Shown: in pieces, positions 35,787 to 63,903 of the stretch
Layout: every line of letters starts with the position of its first letter
How positions within the stretch are numbered: the first letter of the stretch is position 1
Assembly: GCF_021917145.1 (NCBI RefSeq)
Contig: NC_061066.1
Coordinates: 2,736,333 to 2,800,332, forward strand
Direction of reading: 5' to 3'
DNA: 64,000 nt
DNA from: Hypomesus transpacificus
Lineage: Eukaryota; Chordata; Actinopteri; Osmeriformes; Osmeridae
The notes under the pieces: generated by a model
Database searches by the model: none
Told to the model about the DNA's origin: nothing
Seen by the model: only the letters and a program-made list of their open reading frames with translations
Made by a program: the position numbers and the translations under genes

Positions 35787-38700
35787 CTATAGGAGTATTA
35801 CACTGACAAGAGTTAATGCAAACAGCAGCAATCCTAAAGTCAGCTCTGCTCGTGTGGCCATAGACCTACCATAGGCTGGGGTAAGAACAGAACACAGGAG
35901 AGATATTACCAAACATATGGCTGATGATGCTGAGCTGTACCCATTCAATTCATTTGACCAAATCTAACTATACTTGCATTTCCATTTTTTTGATGGAATG
36001 TCACAAAGGGCTTCAGTCACCCACAGATCAGATCAGATCAGAAAGATCAGCTTTACTCACGTCCTTCCAACGATACAGCCTTGGTAGCTGACTTTGCCTG
36101 TCCGGAGACAATGTTTTGTGCCTCGCACAGGATCGTGTCTGACTTTGTTCTGTCTGATATAGTGATGGCCATGTATGACAACCTTTGTCCCTCCATGGTA
36201 TGTCCGTCTACGAACCACAGGTAGGCACAGCTTGGGCTGCACTCAGCATAGCACCAGAAGGTGGCCTCTTTCCCGGGCCTTACATAATCCGGTCCCTTGA
36301 TGGTGACATCTGAGGGACCATCTGAGACGAACAAGCAAACAAAACATGTTTTGTAAAACATAACCCAATAACCATTCCAGCTCCCTCACTTCACTTTATC
36401 CTCTTAGTTTAGCATAAACTGACCTGTTTGATATATCCAAGCACTTTCATCTCTAGACAACTTTGACAACACAAACACATTTGATGAAAACAATAATAAC
36501 ATTATAATCATTATAACTGACTGAATGTTGTGAATCTGAAGGAGGGGGGGGGGGGCGGGGGGGTAGGGAGGGAGGGGTGGGGGGGTAGGGAGGGAGGGAC
36601 GGGGGGGTATGGAGGGGGGGATGGGGGGGGGGGGTAGGTGGGTGGGGGGGTAGGTGGGTGGGTGCGGTTTAGTAAATGCCAGTATTTTAGTAGTAGTAGT
36701 ATATTTGTCAAAGACATGCTGCTTCTCCCACCATGCATTGCAATACAGATTTACTTACTTTCGTACATACATTTTAAAGCTTAACAAAACTCACAACTGC
36801 TAAATAACTGAATGCACACATTGTAATTCATATATTCTAACCTGGCTCTGTCTTAGAGCTGTAATGGATGAGTTTGGTTGTACACCGTGTCTGGGTCTGG
36901 GGTTTGGTGTGGTGTGGAAACATGGATGGCACACTTACAGTTTATCTTTGCGCAGTGGCAGTATCGTAGCCTATGAGGTTTATCCGAGGCGTGGTTATTG
37001 CTAGTTGAAAACTTTACCCAATACCCCGCTGTGACGACTTGAAATATAGTCGGCATTGGCAATTTTTTGAGGTCTCTATGGAGACCAATTTCTCTGTTGA
37101 AATCAATGATTGGAAACTGTTAATAGTACCTAGTGTTTTGATGTAACTTATTCCATCCGTGATGAGAGTAGGTACATGATTTGATGTGTAGTCAGGTTAG
37201 TTTGGTTCTGGTTATATTGCATACAATTAGTTACATATGATACGAACCTCATTTTACGGATACCCAATGCGATATATGGTCTTATATGCAATATAACCAG
37301 AACCAAACTAACCTGACCATACATCAAATCATGTAACTACTCTCATCCGCAGATGGAATAAGTTGCATCAGAACACTAGGTACTACTGACAGTTTCCAAT
37401 CATTGATTTCGACAGAGAGATTAGTCTCCATAGAGACCTCAAAAAATTGCTAATGCCGACTATATTTCAAGTCGTCACAGCAGGGTATTGGGTAAAGTTT
37501 TCAACTAGCAATAATCACACCTCGGATTAACCTCATAGGCTACAATACTGCCACTGCGCAAAGATAACTTGCATGTGTGCCAGCCATGTTACGAGACCAC
37601 ACCAAACCCCAGACCCAGACACGGTTTACAACCAAACTCATCCGTTACAGCTCTAAGACAGAGCCAGGTTAGAATATATGAATTACAATGTGTGCATTCA
37701 GTTATTTAGCAGTTGTGAGTTTTGTTAAGCTTTAAAATGTATGTACAAAAGTAAGTAAATCTGTATTGCAATGCATGGTGGGAGAAGCAGCATGTCTTTG
37801 ACATGTAAATACTGGCATTTACCAACATGGCCGACCACCTTAGTCTTGATGTACACATGGCTGAGAAGACAAGGTAGAACAAAAAGAAACTCAGAAGAGA
37901 TGAACTTCAATTCCGTGTGACCTACATGCAACGTTTAAGCTTGCCATGGCGTATAGGCCAGACACACTGTTGATGGCCTTGCAGGTCAAGGTCCTCTCCT
38001 TTGCCAGCTTTTTGGCGGTAATGGAAATCTCATTCCCATGCCCCCCAAGCCACCGGGACCCAAATCTCCAGGTGAAGTTGCACGAGGGACGGCAACTAGC
38101 GTAACACAAGAAGCTTTGTTTGCTTCCTGGAACCACCAGCTCTGGGCCGTTAATGGAGACGTTGGCAGGTCCAGCTGGAACATGACATGCATAAGAAATT
38201 GGTGAATCAGGGTCCAGCCATGCTTTTCAGTGCACAGACTTGACACTTGTTACAGAAGCACAGCTACAGTTTGTTAGTCCAAAGCAAAGTATTGGTTTGT
38301 CAGTCCAAAGCAAAGCTACTGCCACACCTTTAAACAAACATGCAGAAGCGGATCTGAGCGAGGTTAGACACCTCCACAGAGACATGACCTCTCATCTTAG
38401 AAGACGCAAACACACTGCGTGATAAAACCGATACAAATAAATTGAATTCTTCATCTTAATTTACAGGCACACATTTTCAACTGGCACCTCAGTGTTCTGC
38501 CAAGCTTATCCACGTCACTTATCATCAGCATCTATGTTTAACAATACGAGACAAAGGAAATTGCTGTTGGCCACACTAAGCACACCGCGCCATGACTCAG
38601 GGAAACACCAAGCAATCAGCTGTGAGGTGAGTGTTGTTGACTTTGGCTCAGTGGTAGATCATTTGACTGCAGATCACTTTGGATGAAAGTATCTTAATAA

Positions 38701-39614
38701 ATCATAATAATTATCTGGGCCATTCCAAATTCCAGGAATTCTATCACAGTTGTATTAAATAAAAGTCTATGGAAAGGCCCTGTCCAAACAAACTGGAGAA
38801 TTTTGTGTACTCTGGTAAAACTGAAATATCAAGTATGTTGGAAAAATAAGATTGCAGTAATAAGACATGTTGGAATAATAATCAAAATATCCTGGCGGCA
38901 CCACAATCACTGTATTCTGCTTAACAGTGGTTTTAAAAACTGTAAATGTATTGTACATGGCCATAGACAGAGTATATATAGTTATAATGGGGAGAAGAGG
39001 TGCTGAGCCTGAGAACCACTGTTCTAGAAAGCACTTTCCCTGTTTTAGACATCCTCGGTTTTTATCAAAGACCCACCTAAGACCTGAACCGTCTTTGCGG
39101 TCACTGAGGCGTCCTTCGACACAGTGTCCCTTGCTGTGCATTCGATGGTCATGGACTCCACCCACTGGCGCACGGTGAAGGAGAGCTCGTTTCCTGGGCT
39201 GCTCTTGCCGTCCACACCCAGGGTGAAGTTACAGGGTGGGGAGCACTCAGCGAGACACACGTAGCTGCACGGCACGCCCACAGTCACAAAGTCTGGTCCA
39301 AAGATGGTTGGCTTCGAGGGAGCGTCTGAAAATTACAGTGCACAGTACAGACCTGCAATTGATGTTAAAACGACAAGAATGGAGAGCGTCTAAAAACCTA
39401 AAGTGAACAATACAGTCCAGTATAATACAGAAATGTCAAATGATTGATAAAGGATTATAAGGTTGCAACTAGAGAGGTGGGTTTAGCTGTCTGTTCAACA
39501 AAAGAGTACCAGCTACTGTAGATATATCACCACATACGCCCAAAGACTCAGTTCAGCTGTATAACTAGTCCTTGTGATCATGAGCAGATGGGTAGAGTGT
39601 GGTCCATTCTCTCT

Positions 39615-39654
<40 letters not shown>

Positions 39655-40045
39655 TACTTACGGGAACCAACACCTTCAGCCCGATCAGAAATCTCCCCAC
39701 CCCTGGTTGCAACTGCTCCTGCCAACCCATGACAAGAACAGCTTCACATCAACACAACCCTGACTGTGCTTTACACACAAGATAAGCTGTGTAATACACA
39801 AAACCATTGTACATCCAATAAACCGCCACACACTCACTGTACACAAGATAAATGGTCACACATACACTGTACCGAAAATAAAGTCACACACACACAGAAA
39901 CACAATGAGCACAGACGCACATGCTGTACCCAAACTGCCACACACAAACATACACTGTACACACACACTGTTCACATCGACCTGTACCACCTGTCAAGAA
40001 GGCAAGCAGCAGCGACAGACCAAGCCGTGTGTGTGGGTTCTCCAT
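35787..40045 (-). CDS. GPI-anchored three-Ig protein with tri-cysteine domains (gene B)
   Basis: No named orthologue recognised; it is a paralogue-like neighbour of gene A. Five minus-strand exons: 40045-39991 (signal peptide MENPHTRLGLSLLLAFLT), 39325-39077, 38174-37926, 36321-36061 (Ig domains 1-3, phase 1) and 35875-35787 (C-terminal tail). Sum 903 bp, 300 aa, one frame. Motifs: CLAECSPPCNFTL (domain 1, core Trp replaced by Leu), CYASCRPSCNFTW, CYAECSPSCAYLW. The tail reads YGRSMATRAELTLGLLLFAL and continues hydrophobic to the stop with no cytoplasmic residues, the signature of a GPI-attachment signal; an omega site near Ser-Met-Ala is possible. The donor of the third Ig exon is taken as GTGAGT at 36060-36055. 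The intron between domains 2 and 3 holds the U4 snRNA inverted repeat. Surface display is inferred; the ligand is unknown. Confidence 0.75.
36540..36664 (+). repeat. G-rich low-complexity tract
   Basis: Runs of 6-13 G separated by TA, A, C or T (GGGTAGGGAGGGAGGG type). The plus strand has strong G-quadruplex potential. The tract stops a few bases before the left arm of the inverted repeat at 36671. Confidence 0.9.
36727..36741 (+). promoter_or_regulatory. ZNF143/SBS-like distal sequence element of left U4
   Basis: CCCACCATGCATTGC, at -217 to -203 from the U4 start, resembles the SBS (SPH) element bound by ZNF143 in vertebrate snRNA enhancers. The mirror copy is at exactly the same distance from the right U4. 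Confidence 0.6.
36883..36897 (+). promoter_or_regulatory. PSE-like element of left U4
   Basis: CACCGTGTCTGGGTC at -61 to -47. It shares the CACCGTG core and the position expected for the proximal sequence element that recruits SNAPc. Confidence 0.5.
36944..37088 (+). ncRNA. U4 spliceosomal snRNA, left copy
   Basis: Starts ATCTTTGCGCAGTGGCAGTA and follows vertebrate U4 along its length: the 5' stem-loop with kink-turn (ATGAGGTTTATCCGAGGCG), the U6-pairing stem I region (TTATTGCTAGTTG), AAACTTTACCCAATACCCCG, CTTGAAATATAGTCGGCATT, an Sm site (AATTTTTTGA) and a terminal hairpin (GTCTCTATGGAGAC). Length about 145 nt. U4 pairs with U6 in the tri-snRNP and is released on spliceosome activation. A few positions differ from the canonical sequence, so this may be a divergent gene or a fresh pseudogene. 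Of the two copies this one is slightly closer to canonical and has the better PSE. Confidence 0.88.
37421..37565 (-). ncRNA. U4 spliceosomal snRNA, right copy (minus strand)
   Basis: Same structure as the left copy, read from 37565 downwards. Relative to the left copy it has changes in the 5' stem-loop region (ATTGTAG for ATCGTAG, GTTAATCC for GTTTATCC), CCCTGC for CCCCGC and CATTAGC for CATTGGC, but it keeps GATTATTGC, the canonical form. Sm site and terminal hairpin are kept. It is in sense orientation relative to gene B, so the gene B primary transcript contains it. Confidence 0.85.
37611..37630 (-). promoter_or_regulatory. PSE-like element of right U4
   Basis: Read on the minus strand it contains AAACCGTGTCTGGGTC, placed as in the left copy, but the CACC start has become AACC. 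This may weaken SNAPc binding. Confidence 0.4.
37768..37782 (-). promoter_or_regulatory. ZNF143/SBS-like distal element of right U4
   Basis: Minus-strand CCCACCATGCATTGC, unchanged from the left arm and 203-217 bases upstream of the right U4 start. Confidence 0.6.
38641..38703 (+). mobile_element. Truncated SINE copy in gene B intron
   Basis: TTTGGCTCAGTGGTAGATCA, TTTGACTGCAGATCACTTTG, then GATGAAAG. It has an internal deletion that joins the A-box half to the tail. Confidence 0.6.
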
Positions 40046-40881
40046 TGTCCCCGCGGAGCTAGAACGATGTGACTACCAGGTAGTGAAGGACAGGTGTGCT
40101 GGGGTGTAGACACAGGTACAGGTCGACGACTCAATAGTCCTTATCAGGGAACTAATCCTGAGCAAACCTGCCCTGCCTTCATCCTGGTCATCTCACCGGT
40201 CTGACCACCACATCCACATCACCTCAAACGTGTTCTACATTGGCATGTGAGGGGGAAAAGAGCCATTTTCAGTCGTTTTTTTTCCTTTTGTGTGGTGTAT
40301 ATAAAGAGTTGACCGCCCTTTTAGTATCAACTCAATGGGCCTTTCCTGTTTAATTCAAGCTTACATAAAATAAAATACTTTAGGAACATTTCTTTACTTC
40401 TAACATTTCTCATAAGACAGTATTCTGTTCTGTGGCGTTGCTTATCACGCGGTTTTGGGGGCTGGTTTAATTTTATTCTCTTGTCAAAGTCAAATACAAT
40501 ATGTTGGAGTCATTCGTTTTATCGAAGTAGTTGGCATAGCCTAGTTGGTCAATTGACAGGTGGACGTGCAAAATGTGATCTCGAGGTTTGATGAAAATGT
40601 GACGGTGATACATAGAGTAGGGCCGACGCATCATGTTAAAAGGACTCAAAATAGGGTGTTTTTCTTTGCTTAATTGTTTTACAAACAATATCTGTAGTTG
40701 TATCATAGTGGAGCTCAGACTAAATGCTGCTGATGCCTACAACATAAGAAACATTCATAATATATTTGAAAATGTCTGTTTATTCAGCTTAAACTAAAAA
40801 CCATCTTAATTCTGTACAATCATATTACATCTGTACAACAACACAATTATCATTGACAGGTCAGCATAGTGTGTGTGTGTG
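40046..40881. other. Intergenic: gene B upstream and mapk12 3' UTR
   Basis: No coding exon seen. Minus-strand AATAAA at 40779-40784 is about 100 bases beyond the mapk12 stop. A TATATAAAG on the plus strand near 40308 has no plus-strand gene behind it. Confidence 0.55.
40779..40784 (-). terminator. Candidate mapk12 polyadenylation signal
   Basis: Minus-strand AATAAA about 100 bases after the stop codon. Confidence 0.55.
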
Positions 40882-45601
<4,720 letters not shown>

Positions 45602-45853
45602 ATCGATTAATCCAGGTCGGTAGGTCGCCGCTCACTTGTAATATAATTCTAAACACACTGTTGTGTTCATGAGATTTATATCTCTTAACACCAAACGACC
45701 CTCGACAACACTGGTCCGACAAAATGCGCAGTGCGCCCCGTTGGCCAAAAGCGGTCCTCAGTGACGCAAAAGATAATTTCCTGGTGTTGACCACCTTTTG
45801 CCAGCGACTACTGGCTACAGATAGGCACACCCCAAACCGCCTGGTTGCTACGG

Positions 45854-45858
45854 CCAAT
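45854..45858 (-). promoter_or_regulatory. CCAAT box upstream of mapk12
   Basis: CCAAT on the plus strand (ATTGG on the gene strand) within a GGTTGCTACGGCCAATCG context, about 255 bases upstream of the start codon. Motif match only. Confidence 0.35.
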
Positions 45859-46125
45859 CGATGGGCGTGTAGGTTCATATTATGTGAAGTAATTGATGGA
45901 AAGGCTGTTGTTCCTGTTGTCATGGGATTGTGTGACGCGAGTGGCCGGGAAAGATAGTAATGAAATGCTATTTTAGTCCCTGCCTTAATCCACTGGAAAC
46001 TTCCGTTTTGCTGACAGTTTATTATGTCTTGTCCCCCCACAGACAACAATTAGACTGATTCCTGTCCAGAAACATGCTCTGCCACAAACAAACTGACAGA
46101 AACGTCCATGATAAGGAACTTTGTT

Positions 46126-46131
46126 TTTATT
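46126..46131 (-). terminator. Candidate distal polyadenylation signal of mapk11
   Basis: Minus-strand CAATAAAAAC context. Another AATAAA is at 46708-46713. Which one is used cannot be told from sequence. Confidence 0.3.
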
Positions 46132-47995
46132 GAGGGGAGCAGAATGGTAGTCAATTTGAAGAGTTCCAGGCTTTGAGGGAGTCTTTTGCTGGCTGGAAGA
46201 ACCTGCTGAAGACATGCAAAGCAGACACACACACTGTATAGACCTATGCCATAGGCCATGTCCCATCGGCTTACACTAAAAGTCCAGTGATATGATTTTT
46301 GTAACAAAGACATTTGTTAGGTTTGTTTACCCTCCTGTGTGAGTTGATTTGGCATTCAAGGAAACAAACATTTGGTTATAGTGATGTAAATCCATTAAGC
46401 AGCCATTTCACTGTTGAGGTTCATGCCGCCATCTGATCAACACAAACATTCTAGAAAGTACACATTTGTTAACATTCATTTTGTTTTCACATCCATCAGA
46501 TATATGACATCAAAATTTGGTTCACCACACATATCGTACAACATCAACCGTCCTGCGCAGACGTGATCTTAGTTGACAGATGTATTACTGTAAGTGAGGC
46601 GTGTGATTGTGGCTGTAGTAATACATACATACATAACAGGCGATCCCAGAGCATGTTACTAGATCCAAAATATGCAATGGATGTGCTATGATATGGGAGC
46701 TTCTTCTTTTATTGTTCAAAAACTAGTAGATGGCGATATGCCTCTTGTGCCATTATAATGCCAACTCCTCAGATTCAACTCTTCACTCCGGGTGTGTGTG
46801 TGATAGTGGCCAGTTAGTTCCGCCGATCATGTTTGTCTTTATGGTGTTGTTGTCGCTGTTCCATCTGTTAAAGCCCTCTCAGGGGGAATCCTAGTCAGAC
46901 ATGATTCATCTGAAACTGCATGGTAACTCCATCCAGAGTTGAACCTCCTCAGCTGAAAGTCATGGACCTGTATAACCTTTGTCCCTGGAGCTCCAGAGCT
47001 TCTGGTGTCCATGAGCTTGTACCAAGTCCAGTGAGTCGCTGAGTGACTGGCAGCTACAATCTGAAAGACCTTAGACACTGTTACCACAAGTCACGACCAG
47101 CGCTACGATTGTAGCCAACAATCCGACTCTCCTCAGGTGAGACCTCATTCTCAGAGCGCTTTTAGTAAACAGATATCATCTGGAGGTCTTCAATGACTGC
47201 AAGGGGATGATTCGGCAACTGTGGGTTGTGGTGTGGTTTGTATGCGTGGAAGAGCGTTCTATGCTACAGTTTAAACATCAGAGACATAATTGGGTCGGAA
47301 TCCTCAGCAACACTCCAACTCTGAACCTTTGGTAAGAATGCTGTTCTACCTTGCTGCCACGACGTTTACTGATGACAGAAAGAAAGTTATAAATCACTGA
47401 TATTGTTTCATGCAAGTCCACTGAGTGGAACAGTTACGGTGGTAATATGGTAATGTATGACCATCTCCATTACAAAGGATTGGAGTGGCTTGATACTTAA
47501 TTCTGGTGGGACATCTATTGGACAAAACTAGAATAGGTAAGTTTGGATGCTAGTGCTACTTGCTAACTCTCTCTTTCTCAATCTCTTTCTCACTGTCTCT
47601 CTTTATCACTGTCTCTCTTTCTCACTCTCTTTCTCACTCTCTCACACTCTTTCTGACTTACAACACCAATCTGAAAATACAAACTTCTTTCCCTGTAATC
47701 GTAATGTGCGTATAATTCTCATCCCTTCATGTTCAAATGCAAACCGCCTCTTCCCCGCCCCCTTCACACTTCACTCCTGACGGACAGTCAAACCGACCAA
47801 TAATCACATTCATCAGGGAGGGGGAAGAGCATGCCCTGGGATACAGCGTTGTCTCTGATTGGCTCGCAGTCTCTCTCGGCTCCTCCCAGACCTGGCTGAC
47901 TGAAGGACAGGCAGAGACAAAGGGGGGCGGATCTTCTTCAGGAGGCGGGAGAGGGGCGGAGCAGGAAGTGGCAGAGCAGGAAGGGGCGGGGCATT

Positions 47996-58695
<10,700 letters not shown>

Positions 58696-59872
58696 GTTCC
58701 CCCAAAAAGTGCGCTAAGGACCGGACGGAGCTCCACTGCAGCCGCGGTACCCTATCTGTCTACGACTGAGGCTCTCTGCACAGACGCTCCGCCGGCCGGT
58801 CTCGGTCTCTCTCTCTCACTCACTCTCTCTCTTTCTCTCCTTGTTCCTGAAAGGGGGTTTCTGATACGGATGAGGGCGGCTGAGAGCTTGTAGATTCCAG
58901 ACACGATGGCTCGTTTGGGGGTGCCATATTAGGGGGATGGGAAGCTTCTCTCCTCTTTCTAAATCATGCCACCGAATGCAAACAATCCACATAACAAATG
59001 TGGGATTCGGTCTTTTGAAAATGGTAGGAATAGGATTTCGTATTATGCTTTTTCAGACGTCTGCAGAAAAGATTATATTTAACTTTATGTTTTTTTCTCC
59101 TGCAGAATCTGCATAATCTTTGATAATGTCAAATGAAAAATGCATTGTTTTATAGTCTAACATGTTAAGTTTATTGTGTTAGACTTATGAGACGTGTGGC
59201 CCAGGCATTACACAAAGTAGACTACGCATTATTATTGTGACACATTAAAATAACAATCAATTGCAGCATATTCATATGGTAATAGGCGTATTCCTTGTGC
59301 AAGATAATCACAACTTTCAGATTATTTGCCCCAGCGTCCAAAAAGGATTGCGATGGAAATCAGATGTGAAAATGATAATTTGAAGTGATTTCATTTTATT
59401 TTGGCCCACACGTGCAGTCTGTGTCTCCAGAACTGCACATTAGGATACATGTCAGGCGGTCTGTAAGATCTCCTAATTAGAACATAATGAGGTGAAAATG
59501 TAGACGCTATCCCTCGAGGCGCTCAGTTGTTGCCAGTGTTCCAACAGATCCGTCACTGTGGGGACATCTAGTGGCTGAAGAATGCTTCTACATAAGATGA
59601 TTGGACAGTTACATATAGGCCATCAGATGGAGATCTGGACACATTTTTGCATCTGGATGCATAAACTTAGGTGTGTGTAGAAGGGCAGTTGTCAAGGATT
59701 TCAGTCCCCAAGACAATATTCCACATTCCCGAATCAAGATTGAGCTTGCTGAATAAATGGCCCTATTGAACCCCTTAACAATGTGGGCATTTGTGTGCTT
59801 ATATCTGTGTGAAACCGTTTCCCTCAACCAATAAGCCTTTATTGACTCCAACAGAATTTATCCAACAGCCGA
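58696..59872. other. mapk11 5' flank and aspartic-protease 3' flank
   Basis: CpG-containing sequence next to the mapk11 start (58700-58800), a short (CT)n run, then AT-rich DNA without recognisable exons. A minus-strand AATAAA at 59838-59843 lies only about 30 bases past the protease stop. Confidence 0.55.
59838..59843 (-). terminator. Candidate polyadenylation signal of the aspartic protease gene
   Basis: Minus-strand AATAAA, about 30 bases after the TAA. It would give a very short 3' UTR. Confidence 0.5.
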
Positions 59873-62686
<2,814 letters not shown>

Positions 62687-62698
62687 CCTTGAGTGCAT

Positions 62699-63546
62699 GT
62701 GAAGGTAGCTTTATGAAAGTTTCAGTAAGCTATCTCAGAAGACCAAATAGGACCAGATGCAGAGCTCTGATCTCAATCCCTCTGTGAACTGATGGTGATA
62801 CTAGTGATAACTCCGATCACAGGGTGACCCAGTTTGATCCTTTAGCCAGTCACTGCGACCGAGACCTAGGAGATATTGTGGACAAAGCAAATAAATCTTG
62901 TTTACTTTTAGTGGCCATAAAAAACTTGTAGTCAATGTAACAGACTAATGAATAGTTTACCTAATAGTTTAATTAAACAGACTAGGTTATTATACATTTA
63001 TCTTATGTTTTCCCCCCCATGTAAAAATATTTTACAGAATCACAGTAATGCTCCATATAAACAAAGTATTTTTCATATAAAATCCAATCTCAAAATCTTT
63101 GCAACTGTAACATATTCTGTTTGTATTTATGTTCAGATTATGTTCAGATTATAAGCACTAAGTATTTTTATATATTTATAGTACAAACAAAACACAAGAC
63201 GAAGAACCAGTCAATTTTCAATTTTATTTCAGTAAACAAACAACTTCCATACAGCCGTTGGGGTGAGTTATACAGATAGCCAGGTGCCAGCGCTAGCAAG
63301 GCTAGCCGGGAGTTAACATTAGCATGGATAACCAGGAGCTAGCGTTAGCATGGCTAGCTGGAACAGTGCTTCTACAGGTGCATCTTTAACATGGATATCA
63401 ACAGAGTTTAAACTAACCAGGACTTCTATCACTCAAGACCAGGAGGTTATAAATACACAGATCATCCCTCTCCTCTAAACATCCGCCATGACTGTTACAC
63501 CCCCCCCCCCATCCTCTTCACCCTCCTCTTCCTCAGGCTTGTAACA
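62699..63546. other. Protease upstream region and cct2 3' UTR
   Basis: AT-rich sequence without recognisable exons. Minus-strand AATAAA at 63223-63228 probably ends cct2, leaving about 500 bases for the protease promoter. A GCTAGC-rich repeat (GCTAGCGTTAGCATGG) lies at about 63270-63365. Confidence 0.55.
63223..63228 (-). terminator. Candidate cct2 polyadenylation signal
   Basis: Minus-strand AATAAA about 320 bases after the cct2 stop. Confidence 0.55.
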
Positions 63547-63903
63547 TTAACAGGGGTGGTGGTCTGGAACTCTCTTCCTGCAGGGGGGAGGAGATGGGAG
63601 GAAAGAACATCAGTATAACAAGACAAACACACAAGAGCAAGAGAGAGGCAACCACAAGATTAGAAAGTGAGAGAGGACAGTGCAAACAGAACAAGAGAAA
63701 GATCTTCAGACATAAACAGCTCTGAACAGACAGGCCTATGGAGAGACAGGTGTCTACAGACCTGGGCGCAGCCTTGATGATGTTGTCCACTCTGAGGATC
63801 ATCTCTGCTGCCTCGGCAGCACTGAGCAGCACCTGCCTCTTCACCTGGAAGCTCTCGGTGATGCCCAGCACAGCCATGTCTCCGATGGTGCCCTGGTTCA
63901 TGT
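63547..63903 (-). CDS. cct2: T-complex protein 1 subunit beta (CCT2), 3' end only
   Basis: Beta subunit of the cytosolic chaperonin TRiC/CCT, which folds actin, tubulin and other proteins with ATP. Two minus-strand exons are in the window: 63903-63762 and the last, 63577-63547. They encode [20 protein letters not shown], then [28 protein letters not shown] and KRVPDHHPC-stop, the highly conserved C-terminus of vertebrate CCT2. The donor between them is GTCTGT, weaker than consensus, but frame and the [10 protein letters not shown] ending support it. The rest of the gene lies right of the window; 63904-64000 is intron. Confidence 0.95.

Larger units (their letters stand above)
36671..37222 (+). 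repeat. Long inverted repeat, left arm
   Basis: Reverse-complementary to 37285-37822 over almost its whole length, with scattered substitutions and small indels. It begins GTAAATGCCAGTATT and ends GGTTCTGGTTATATTGCATA. It contains a complete U4 snRNA unit with upstream elements. Confidence 0.93.
37285..37822 (-). repeat. Long inverted repeat, right arm
   Basis: Mirror of 36671-37222, separated from it by about 61 bp of unique spacer (37224-37284). Substitutions between arms amount to a few percent by eye, so the duplication is not brand new and has not been fully homogenised. Confidence 0.93.
45602..47995. other. mapk12 promoter and mapk11 3' region
   Basis: The first 350 bases upstream of mapk12 are CpG-containing, with an inverted CCAAT box (45854-45858) and a GTTGGCCAA element, and probably form the promoter. 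The rest has no recognisable exon. Minus-strand AATAAA occurs at 46126-46131 and 46708-46713, so the mapk11 3' UTR may be 1.3-1.9 kb long. A frame at 46839-47087 has no recognisable product. Confidence 0.5.

Noticed and set aside
40308-40316. TATATAAAG as a plus-strand promoter
   Set aside because: No plus-strand gene follows; mapk12 and gene B are both on the minus strand.
46839-47087. 82-codon minus-strand ORF between mapk12 and mapk11
   Set aside because: No recognisable product and no splice partners; kept only as unexplained spacer.
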